From positions 1 through 12,782 of the forward strand of contig JAJZTV010000027.1 in assembly GCA_021847385.1 (NCBI GenBank): a stretch of 12,782 nt of DNA, given 5' to 3'. Origin of the DNA: Pseudomonadota bacterium (GTDB taxonomy: Bacteria; Pseudomonadota; Gammaproteobacteria; Burkholderiales; Thiobacillaceae). Position 1 is the stretch's first letter. Each line of letters begins with the position of its first letter. Made by a program: the position numbers and the translations under genes. Of the stretch, positions 7,682 through 12,782 are shown piece by piece. The notes beneath the pieces were generated by a model. It was not told the DNA's origin. It saw nothing but the letters and a program-made list of their open reading frames with translations, and searched no databases.

Positions 7682-8520
7682 CTGCCGGGCGACGGTGGAA
7701 CCCCCGTCCAGGGTCGCGGAGGTCGCCGTAAGGTCGAGCAGGCCGTTTTGCTGCCGATTTCCCCGCCGGCGCCGTTCAGGGTGGCGACGGCCACCTGGAA
7801 GTGGCCGTCGCCCGCGTGCTCCAGCTTGCCGTCGGTGTTGGTGAGGGTGGTGGCGGCTATGTCGAGATTCCGGCTGTTGGTGGCGATCCGTCCCTCGCTG
7901 TTGTCCAGGGTGCCCGGCAGGTCGAGGACCAGGTCGCCGCTGCCGGTTTGCAGGATGTCGCCCCCGACGTTGGACAGGTCGTGGGCGCCGGTGTTGATTT
8001 GGGCGGCGGAGACCGCGGCGCGGTCGGTGCGCAGAGTCTGGCCGGCCTGGGCCGCCAGGGTCTGGCTGGCGGCCAGGCTGGCGCCGCTGGCGTCGAGGTC
8101 GCCGCTGCTGGCGGTGAGGCTGATGTTGCGGCCGCTGGTTTGGCTGCCCGTAAGGTCGATGGTTTGGGCGCTCAGGTTCTGGTCGCCGCCGCTCAGGTTT
8201 TGCCCTTGGGCGCTGATGGCCTGGGTTGCGTTGACGGTGAGCGCGCCGCTGCCGCCCAGGCTGCCGTCGGCCTGAACGCCCGCGCCGAGCACCGAGCCGC
8301 TGCCGCTGCTGACCCGGCTGCTCGCGCCGGTGGCTGCCAGGGCGGCGTTGCCCTGGGCGGCGATGACACCGCTATTGTCGATATCGCCACGGGTGCTAAG
8401 AAGGACATCGCCCTGCGCATAAAGGATGCCGGTGTTTTGAATTCCGGCGTTGGTATCGATCTGGGTGTTGCCGGTGCCGGTGATGCGGCCCGCGTTTTCC
8501 AGCCGGCCGTCGGCGGTGAC
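5750..8520 (-). repeat. FHA-1 filamentous haemagglutinin repeat region of CdiA
   Basis: The protein is built from dozens of ~20-residue units of the form LxNTxGxIxAxGxLxLx, for example LDNTGGILASNG, LGNTQGGLIASA and LDNTASLVRSG. At the DNA level these give a loose ~60-bp periodicity with the recurrent minus-strand motif GACAACAC. The units form a right-handed beta-helix that makes the extracellular stalk. The cdiA frame break at 7746-7749 lies inside this region, between two ordinary units, so the domain reads smoothly once the frame is corrected. Confidence 0.8.
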
Positions 8521-9504
8521 CGTGACTTCGCCGGCGCCGGCGCCGATGTCGCCCGCATTACGCATCCCAACACCGGCTTCGGTGCCGACGAGGGTAATTT
8601 TGCCGGCGTACATGCCGCCCAGTTGGGCGACGTCGATGCCAAAGGCCGGTGTGGTCCCGTTGCCCGCAATCGGTGTGGCCTGGGTGTGGCCGGCATCGAC
8701 CTGGTCGGCCCCGGCGGTAACCTTGAGTTGGTTGGCCCAGATCCCTGCATTGACTTGCACGGCACGGGCGATGATGTCGGTGTAATCGGTGCCGCTGGCA
8801 TCCATCCCCGCACCGTTGATGGCGATGGTTCCACCTTGGACCCGATAACCGTCGAGGTTGCCGCCATTGACAATCGCCGTGCCGGTGGTGAGCGTGGCGC
8901 GGCTGGCGTTGATGAAGCCGCAGCCGTCGCAGGTCACCCCGGCAGGGTTGGCAATGACCACCTGGGCGCGGCTACCCGCGACTTCCACATAGCCGTAGAG
9001 CAGGCTGGGATTGCTGGAGTTGACCTCGTTCAGGATCACCCGCGCCGTGCCGCCGGCCAGCCACGGATTGCCCTGGACCCAGCCGCCCAGTTGAGTCTGC
9101 GCGTCGGTGCGCGAGTTGTTGAGAATGGCCCCCTGTTGCTGCACGTCGAACTGGCTGTAGGTGTTGCGCGAAACGCCTGCCGCGCTGGGGGTCTGGATGT
9201 TGACCAGGGGCACGCCGTTGGCGGCGTTCAGGACGGTCGGCCGTTGACTGGCCGGGGCGCTCGGGTCGGCCGCGATCTGCGCCTGCCCGGCGGCAGGCCA
9301 GGTAACCAGACCGAGGACCGCCCAGACCCCGAAGGCCAACATTCGTACGGAGACAAGCATGACAGCGCGCCGCACGGACTCTGGCACGACGGGATCACCC
9401 GAGGTCGTAGCGGCGGCCTTGCTATGGCTGGTCGCGGTTTCAGCCACGGCCATCAGCAAGCCGCGGGCTCGGTTGAAGACGATGCGATAACGGTGCTTGT
9501 TCAT
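7636..9504 (-). CDS. cdiA: CdiA, N-terminal part: extended signal peptide, TPS transport domain and first FHA-1 repeats, ending in a frame break
   Basis: The ATG at 9504 opens a TpsA-type exoprotein. Residues 1-22 match the extended signal peptide region (MNKHRYRIVFNRARG), a long n-region follows, and a hydrophobic segment at about 47-69 leads to probable cleavage after GQA at 75. The TPS domain covers about 80-330 and contains NPWL at 146-149 (in place of the classic NPNL), ARVILNEVNSSNPS, ANPAG at 185-189 and CDGCGFIN at 192-199. It guides export through CdiB. After codon 586 (AAA at 7749-7747) this frame turns into 36 non-homologous residues rich in P, R and T and stops at 7636. The frame one base back continues the FHA repeats without a gap, so this ORF and the downstream 2,344-codon ORF are one gene. 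The ribosome site is a weak GGGGG about 8 nt upstream, and the preceding barrel gene ends 29 nt away. Confidence 0.92.
   Translation of the reverse strand: MNKHRYRIVFNRARGLLMAVAETATSHSKAAATTSGDPVVPESVRRAVMLVSVRMLAFGVWAVLGLVTWPAAGQAQIAADPSAPASQRPTVLNAANGVPLVNIQTPSAAGVSRNTYSQFDVQQQGAILNNSRTDAQTQLGGWVQGNPWLAGGTARVILNEVNSSNPSLLYGYVEVAGSRAQVVIANPAGVTCDGCGFINASRATLTTGTAIVNGGNLDGYRVQGGTIAINGAGMDASGTDYTDIIARAVQVNAGIWANQLKVTAGADQVDAGHTQATPIAGNGTTPAFGIDVAQLGGMYAGKITLVGTEAGVGMRNAGDIGAGAGEVTVTADGRLENAGRITGTGNTQIDTNAGIQNTGILYAQGDVLLSTRGDIDNSGVIAAQGNAALAATGASSRVSSGSGSVLGAGVQADGSLGGSGALTVNATQAISAQGQNLSGGDQNLSAQTIDLTGSQTSGRNISLTASSGDLDASGASLAASQTLAAQAGQTLRTDRAAVSAAQINTGAHDLSNVGGDILQTGSGDLVLDLPGTLDNSEGRIATNSRNLDIAATTLTNTDGKLEHAGDGHFQVAVATLNGAGGEIGSKTACSTLRRPPRPWTGVPPSPGSCGSTALRYRTVAAR
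7746..7749 (-). other. Frame break in cdiA at a four-A run
   Basis: On the coding strand the sequence reads GGC AGC AAA ACG GCC. Up to AAA the upstream frame encodes typical FHA sequence (GAGGEIGSK). From the last A, the -1 frame reads AAC GGC CTG CTC GAC CTT, giving NGLLDLTATSATLDGG, again typical. One extra A in the run would restore a ~2,952-codon gene. Explanations are a homopolymer sequencing error, a true one-base deletion, or slippage at expression. The site is not a canonical A-AAA-AAG heptamer and I saw no obvious downstream stem. Confidence 0.85.
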
Positions 9505-9533
9505 GCGATGCCCCCGATGGGTTTCTCGAAGAA

Positions 9534-10160
9534 TCAGAAGCGGTAGCCGAAATACAGCATCGCTTCCGTCGTTTCCGGCTTGCCGTTGGATAGATTGGCG
9601 GATTTACGGTTGAAGTTGATGTGCTGGACTTCAAAGCGGGCCTCAACCTGCCTGGCCAGGACAGTGCTTACGCCCAAGCCGAAGCCCACGCCGCTGTGCG
9701 TGGTCTCCCCGGTTCCGACTTGGCTGTCGTTGAATTCGCCTTTGGCGTGATGCCAGGCCAGTTTGCCGTAGACAAGCCAGTTGGGGGACAGCCGGTATCC
9801 CGGTGCCACGTACAGCGAATAGTGATTCTTGAGTTTGGTGTGCACCGTGTAGGTGGTGCCGCTGTCGACGTAGCTCACCGTTCCGAAATCGGTCTTATTC
9901 AAGTCGTAGGTCGCGCCCAGTGTCGCCACCCATTGCGACGAGAGCGCAATACCGTACGAACCGTCCAGTTTGACCGCGGCGCTATTTTCTTTGCTGGTCT
10001 GTCCTGCCAAAAAGCCGCCGTATTCAAGCCGATTGTGGGTCGTGCCGACGCCCACAGCGAGCGCGGGGCCGGTGAAGTCGGCGTCTTGGGCCTGGGCAGC
10101 GGTGCAAGCGAGCAGCGTCAAGGCGGCGCAGGTAACGGCGGAATGCAAGGGGTGTTTCAT
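9534..10160 (-). CDS. Small outer-membrane beta-barrel protein within the cdi operon
   Basis: A 208-residue protein with a clear signal peptide (hydrophobic core at about 8-19, probable cleavage after AQA at 24). The mature part of ~184 residues alternates polar and apolar residues in strands ending in aromatics, for example VKLDGSYGIAL, HYSLYVAPGYRL and WLVYGKLAWHHA. It ends in AMLYFGYRF, with the terminal Phe that directs BAM-dependent outer-membrane insertion. Size fits an 8-stranded barrel of the OmpA-like/OMP_b-brl kind. The ATG at 10160 has an excellent AAAAGGAG upstream and overlaps the cdiC stop as ATGA, so translation is probably coupled. A start at 10622 in the same frame runs through cdiC and is rejected. 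It is not a standard CDI component. It could help CdiA display, adhesion, or modify the outer membrane for the system; I cannot tell which. Confidence 0.88.
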   Translation of the reverse strand: MKHPLHSAVTCAALTLLACTAAQAQDADFTGPALAVGVGTTHNRLEYGGFLAGQTSKENSAAVKLDGSYGIALSSQWVATLGATYDLNKTDFGTVSYVDSGTTYTVHTKLKNHYSLYVAPGYRLSPNWLVYGKLAWHHAKGEFNDSQVGTGETTHSGVGFGLGVSTVLARQVEARFEVQHINFNRKSANLSNGKPETTEAMLYFGYRF

Positions 10161-10720
10161 GTAAGCTCCTTTTCTGAAAGTGTTGAATGGACGGTCGGTG
10201 TAAGCGCGACAGGGTGTGTCTCGAACCAGGCGCGCGCTTCTTCGGGCAGTACCGCCATGCCGCGAAAAGTTTTGATTTTCAGTCCCCGTTGGTCCCCCCG
10301 GTGGTAAAGGGAGCGCATGCAGCGGTTGGCGAACAGTTGCCGGGCGAGCAGGCGCTTCATGACCTGGCTGTGGCCGAAAGGCGCGACCCAGTCGAGGATC
10401 CACATGCGATCGCCGCTGTCCCAGTCGCCCTCCGGCATGCACAAGGGGTGGCGCTGCAAGTAGCGCCGCTCGGCCTCCGGGCTCAGGTTGGCCCAAGACA
10501 GGTAAAACACCGCGCGCCCCGCCTCGGCGGCCAGGATGAATTGGCGATGCTTGATCGCCGGCAGCAGCAAGGTCGGGAGGGTGTGCAGCGGCATCTCCCG
10601 ATGGGATTCGGAGTGCATCCACAGCCAGACCGCGGCGCCCAGTGCCTCGGCCTCGCTCCAGCTTTGGTCGATCAGGCCCGGGGCGGTGATGTCGAGGTTC
10701 TTGGCGGTGCCGAAGCGCAT
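10157..10720 (-). CDS. cdiC: CdiC, HlyC-type toxin-activating lysine acyltransferase
   Basis: A 187-residue cytoplasmic protein of the HlyC/RtxC family, which moves a fatty acyl chain from acyl-ACP to internal lysines of a secreted partner. Family hallmarks appear in order: VWLWMHSESHR at 31-41 with the catalytic His at 40 (HlyC has WLWMNSPLHR), LPAI at 53-56, YLSWANLSPEAERRYL at 73-88, and GDWDSGDRMWILDWVAPFG at 98-116 with the catalytic Asp at 110. It has no signal peptide. The ATG at 10720 lies 10 nt after the cdiB stop, and its ribosome site GAGGG overlaps that stop; the upstream in-frame start at 10843 lies inside cdiB. Position between cdiB and cdiA points to CdiA as substrate. The modified lysines cannot be predicted. 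The C-terminus (about 160-187) extends beyond the HlyC core and looks poorly conserved. Confidence 0.93.
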   Translation of the reverse strand: MRFGTAKNLDITAPGLIDQSWSEAEALGAAVWLWMHSESHREMPLHTLPTLLLPAIKHRQFILAAEAGRAVFYLSWANLSPEAERRYLQRHPLCMPEGDWDSGDRMWILDWVAPFGHSQVMKRLLARQLFANRCMRSLYHRGDQRGLKIKTFRGMAVLPEEARAWFETHPVALTPTVHSTLSEKELT

Positions 10721-10730
10721 AATTTCGCCC

Positions 10731-12491
10731 TCAAAACGACCAACTGAGATTGAAGCCCGCGACGTTGGCGGCGGTCCTGAAGCCGTCCGGCTTGCGCAGC
10801 GGCCAACCGTCGAACAGGTCGTAGGCGAAGCCCTTGTAGCCACCGCGCAGCCCCAGCACGGCCCCGGTCAGGCGCGTGCCCACCAGCAGTTCCGACGACG
10901 GCCCGCCGACCTCGCCGTGATCGAGGCCGAGATAGAATTCCTGGCCGCTCGCCCCCAGGGCCAGGCCCAGGTCGTTGCGGATCAGCCAACCGTTGTCGGC
11001 CGCGAGCACGTTCTCGCCGTCGAAGCCGCGCACCGTGTAGCGCCCGCCGATGGCGAAGCGGTCCTGCGGCACCAGGGGGGTGCGGCTCCACTGGGCGCGC
11101 CAGGTGCCGCCATAGCGCAGGCGCAGCCCCGCCAGGGCGAAGGGGATGGCGACGGTGGCGTCGGCGGTGATGACCTTGGGGCGGGCGGTGCCCTCGCCGA
11201 AGGCCTCCTCGGGCGCGGGCAGCGCGTCGAACGCCCCGGTGCCGCGCCGGTAAGCCAGGTCGAGGTCGAGGGTGGCGGCGCCGATGAACTCGCGCTGGGA
11301 CAAGGCCGCCTCCCAGCCGGCCATGCGCCGGCGTTGCACCTGGACCTCGACATCGTCGATGAAGTTGTCGGAGGTTTGCAGATAACCACGCAACGAGACG
11401 GTGGTCTTGCCCGCCCTGTCGCGGTGGATCACCCGCGACAGCTTGGCCTCTGCGTTTCGGCTGGTGCCGCTGTAGATGTAGGTCTGGTTGGCCCCGGCCA
11501 CCGCCTGGTAATAGCGGTAGCCGTTGCCGGTGAAACCCGCCAGCCAGTAGCCGAACGGCAGCGAATAGTGAACGGTGTAGCCGCGGGTGCCCCGCGGGCC
11601 GTCGTCGCCGCCGCCGAGGTCGTGGTTGAGGCTCACGTAGAACAGGTCGTTGAGGGTCCACCAGTTGTCGTAGGAAAGGGTGACCCCGCCCTGATACTTG
11701 CCGGTGGCCTTCAAGCCGCCGTCGTCGGCGGACAGCGTCAGGCGAAACGGAAAGGATTGCCGGTAGCGGATGACGAGGTCGCTCTCGCCGGGCCGGGCAT
11801 CCGGCCCGGCCGCCGGTTCGATCCGGATATCGGCGTCGGCTGTGGGCACCCGCTTGAAGTTTTCCAGGCCCTGCTCGAGGTCGCGCAGGTTGAGGACGTC
11901 GCCCGGGGCCAGCGGCAGCGCGTTCCAGGCGGTGCCGCGCGGGCTGGCGTCGGGGGCGAAGCGAATGGCGCGCACCCGGCCCGGGATCACGGTGAGGTCC
12001 AGCACCCCGTGTTTCAGGTCCTGAGGGGCGGCCAGCACCCGGGTGGTGACGTAGCCCCGGGCGACGATCGCGTTTTGCACCCGCGTCATCACCGCGTTGA
12101 TTCCCTGCGTACCCAGGCAGCGGCCGACGGCGGGGTCGTCGCCCCCGGTCACGGAGGCCAGGGCGAATTGGAACAGGGACGCGTCGTCCCCCGTGAGGGT
12201 GATGCGGCTAATGGGAAAGCAAGGCGACTCCCGGGCCGGAAACCGTTCGGATATGGCCGCCGGCAGCCGAGGCAGACGTACGTCCGGGGTTCGCTCCTGC
12301 TGCCGGCGCAGCGCCCGCTCCCGCTGCTGGCGCAGTAGTTCCTGCGTCGCCGGGTCGGTCGGCGTCGGCTGGGCTAGCGCCCAGCACGGCAGCAGCCAGA
12401 GCAAACCCAGGATGCAGCGAAAAGTTATTTGCCGGCAATAATGGGCCGGCGATCCGCGCCTCCGCAGGGCGGCAACGACGTCTTTTTTCAT
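10731..12491 (-). CDS. cdiB: CdiB, two-partner secretion outer-membrane transporter (ShlB/FhaC family)
   Basis: A 586-residue Omp85-superfamily transporter that recognises the CdiA TPS domain in the periplasm and threads CdiA to the cell surface. The signal peptide covers residues 1-40 (hydrophobic 24-39, cleavage after ALA). Residues 45-67 form a charged Q/R-rich helix that would be the pore plug (H1). POTRA 1 covers about 91-170 with two cysteines (91 and 125), and POTRA 2 about 171-245. The 16-strand barrel runs from about 248 to the C-terminal SWSF. The conserved loop-6 lid motif is VRGF at 487-490 in the IGGRYTVRGF segment. The length is usual for the family. It is the first gene of the operon; the stated ATG has only a weak AAGAAG about 12 nt upstream, and its leader is ~70 nt from the predicted promoter start. 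Confidence 0.95.
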   Translation of the reverse strand: MKKDVVAALRRRGSPAHYCRQITFRCILGLLWLLPCWALAQPTPTDPATQELLRQQRERALRRQQERTPDVRLPRLPAAISERFPARESPCFPISRITLTGDDASLFQFALASVTGGDDPAVGRCLGTQGINAVMTRVQNAIVARGYVTTRVLAAPQDLKHGVLDLTVIPGRVRAIRFAPDASPRGTAWNALPLAPGDVLNLRDLEQGLENFKRVPTADADIRIEPAAGPDARPGESDLVIRYRQSFPFRLTLSADDGGLKATGKYQGGVTLSYDNWWTLNDLFYVSLNHDLGGGDDGPRGTRGYTVHYSLPFGYWLAGFTGNGYRYYQAVAGANQTYIYSGTSRNAEAKLSRVIHRDRAGKTTVSLRGYLQTSDNFIDDVEVQVQRRRMAGWEAALSQREFIGAATLDLDLAYRRGTGAFDALPAPEEAFGEGTARPKVITADATVAIPFALAGLRLRYGGTWRAQWSRTPLVPQDRFAIGGRYTVRGFDGENVLAADNGWLIRNDLGLALGASGQEFYLGLDHGEVGGPSSELLVGTRLTGAVLGLRGGYKGFAYDLFDGWPLRKPDGFRTAANVAGFNLSWSF

Positions 12492-12558
12492 GTTGTTATG
12501 GTCTTCTTATTTTTTGTCTTCCGGCGAGCGATCCCCCGGCAGCAACACATGCCTCGCT

Positions 12559-12609
12559 GGATAGGCCAATACTATAGAGCCCACGCCGCGATAAGTCAAT
12601 GTCCTATCC
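12559..12609. repeat. 7-bp inverted repeat flanking the cdi promoter
   Basis: GGATAGG at 12559-12565 is matched by CCTATCC at 12603-12609. The arms bracket the -35 and -10 hexamers of the cdi promoter, with one arm at the predicted start site and one just upstream of -35. It could be a pair of half-sites for a regulator acting by looping, or chance; arms of this length do occur by chance in 250 bp. Confidence 0.3.
12571..12599 (-). promoter_or_regulatory. Predicted sigma70 promoter of the cdi operon
   Basis: On the minus strand TTGACT (12599-12594) and TATAGT (12576-12571) are separated by exactly 17 nt. Each hexamer departs from consensus at one position. Transcription would start near 12564, about 73 nt before the cdiB ATG. 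No other equally good promoter lies between here and cdiB. The match is direct; activity is inferred. Confidence 0.7.
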
Positions 12610-12651
12610 CGACGTGCTATGCTAAAGTCATTATGGCGGGGCGGAGGGGGC

Positions 12652-12665
12652 TTGACCTGGGTCAA
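12652..12665. promoter_or_regulatory. FNR/Anr/Dnr-type operator (TTGAC-N4-GTCAA)
   Basis: TTGACCTGGGTCAA is a symmetric site with 5-bp arms and a 4-bp spacer, extended to 6-bp arms by the flanking C and G. This is the CRP/FNR-superfamily format; TTGAC/GTCAA arms are typical of Dnr/Nnr and Anr sites controlling low-oxygen and nitrogen-oxide respiration. Its centre (12658.5) is about 41.5 bp before the predicted plus-strand start near 12700, the class II activator position. It also lies about 92-95 bp upstream of the predicted cdi start, so it might touch both promoters. Confidence 0.68.
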
Positions 12666-12688
12666 GCCGTTCGGGGAACGGGGTGTGG

Positions 12689-12694
12689 GATAAT
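12689..12694 (+). promoter_or_regulatory. -10 element of the divergent plus-strand promoter
   Basis: GATAAT at 12689-12694 is a good -10 hexamer. There is no good -35 at 17 nt spacing; instead the FNR-type palindrome covers that region, as in activator-dependent class II promoters. Transcription would start around 12700, giving a leader of about 30 nt before the TTG start at 12731. Confidence 0.55.
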
Positions 12695-12730
12695 GGGCCC
12701 CTTGCCGCAGATTCATGGGAGGACAGGAAC

Positions 12731-12782
12731 TTGAAGACGAACCGGATCACCGCCGTTTGGGATTGCGACCGGTATAGGCGCC
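12731..12782 (+). CDS. Start of an unidentified divergent gene (5' fragment, 17 codons)
   Basis: A TTG at 12731 is preceded by GGGAGGACAGG, a strong Shine-Dalgarno region with its GGAGG 8 nt from the TTG. It opens an uninterrupted frame to the window edge reading MKTNRITAVWDCDRYRR. An ATG at 12715 is in another frame and stops after 20 codons, so TTG is the better start. The fragment is too short to assign a family. The FNR-type promoter upstream suggests a gene used under oxygen limitation or denitrification. It is transcribed away from the cdi operon. Confidence 0.45.
   Translation, partial: MKTNRITAVWDCDRYRR

Noticed and set aside
7740..7755. Programmed -1 frameshifting in cdiA
   Set aside because: The run is C-AAA-ACG, not a canonical slippery heptamer, and I saw no stimulatory stem. 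A deletion or sequencing error is simpler, though slippage is not fully excluded.
5750..8520. The recurring GTTGTCGA/GACAAC motifs as a CRISPR or DNA repeat array
   Set aside because: The spacing varies and follows the coding pattern LDNTxG of FHA repeats; there are no constant repeats with unique spacers.
7801..9546. A 581-codon plus-strand open frame opposite the cdiA N-terminus, and similar long ones at 4607-6037 and 1247-2653
   Set aside because: They mirror repetitive, GC-rich cdiA coding sequence. The products are Gly/Ala/Val/Asp-rich with no signal peptide, motif or credible ribosome site.
9534..10622. A 362-residue version of the barrel protein starting at 10622
   Set aside because: The first 154 residues run through cdiC in another frame and look non-coding. 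The ATG at 10160 has AAAAGGAG and a proper signal peptide.
10536..12338. A 600-codon open frame on the plus strand opposite cdiB
   Set aside because: It is antisense to a gene with clear POTRA and barrel motifs. Its product is low-complexity (Gly, Ala, Val, Gln rich) with no domain, typical of a GC-rich shadow frame.

Overview
This window holds most or all of a contact-dependent growth inhibition (CDI) / two-partner secretion operon, read right to left on the minus strand. Its order is cdiB (12491 to 10731), cdiC (10720 to 10157), an outer-membrane beta-barrel gene (10160 to 9534), cdiA (9504 to 647) and cdiI (636 to 136). The genes are tightly packed: a 10-nt gap, a 4-nt ATGA overlap, a 29-nt gap and a 10-nt gap, in that order. 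This fits one transcript from a strong sigma70-like promoter at about 12571-12599. GC-rich coding DNA, the gene families and an FNR/Anr/Dnr-type operator suggest a high-GC, facultatively anaerobic proteobacterium, probably a betaproteobacterium. That placement is inference, since no marker gene is present.

Right edge (12492-12782): a divergent intergenic region. The minus strand carries the cdi promoter (TTGACT, 17 nt, TATAGT). The plus strand carries a palindromic TTGAC-N4-GTCAA site placed as in class II FNR-family promoters, a -10 element, a Shine-Dalgarno and the first 17 codons of an unidentified gene starting with TTG.

Centre: CdiB is the Omp85-superfamily transporter that exports CdiA. 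CdiC is a clear HlyC-type lysine acyltransferase with its catalytic His/Asp pair, so CdiA is probably fatty-acylated before or during export. The third gene encodes a small outer-membrane beta-barrel of about 8 strands, which is not a standard CDI component. CdiA is about 2,952 residues once a single-base frame break at the four-A run 7746-7749 is bridged. It has an extended signal peptide, TPS domain, FHA-1 repeats, a non-repeat central region that probably contains the receptor-binding domain, FHA-2 repeats, a pretoxin region, an MENN motif and a 250-residue C-terminal toxin region.

Left end: from the MENN motif (1388-1399) leftwards the DNA becomes visibly less GC-rich. This lower-GC segment covers the toxin region and the adjacent cdiI, the signature of an exchangeable toxin/immunity cassette. 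Beyond cdiI there is an 11-bp tandem repeat and a perfect 14-bp inverted repeat enclosing a 116-bp segment that runs to the window edge. It may be a miniature mobile element or an IS end.

The main open points are whether the cdiA frame break is real, what the barrel protein does, and what the toxin domain attacks; I do not recognise the toxin family with certainty.
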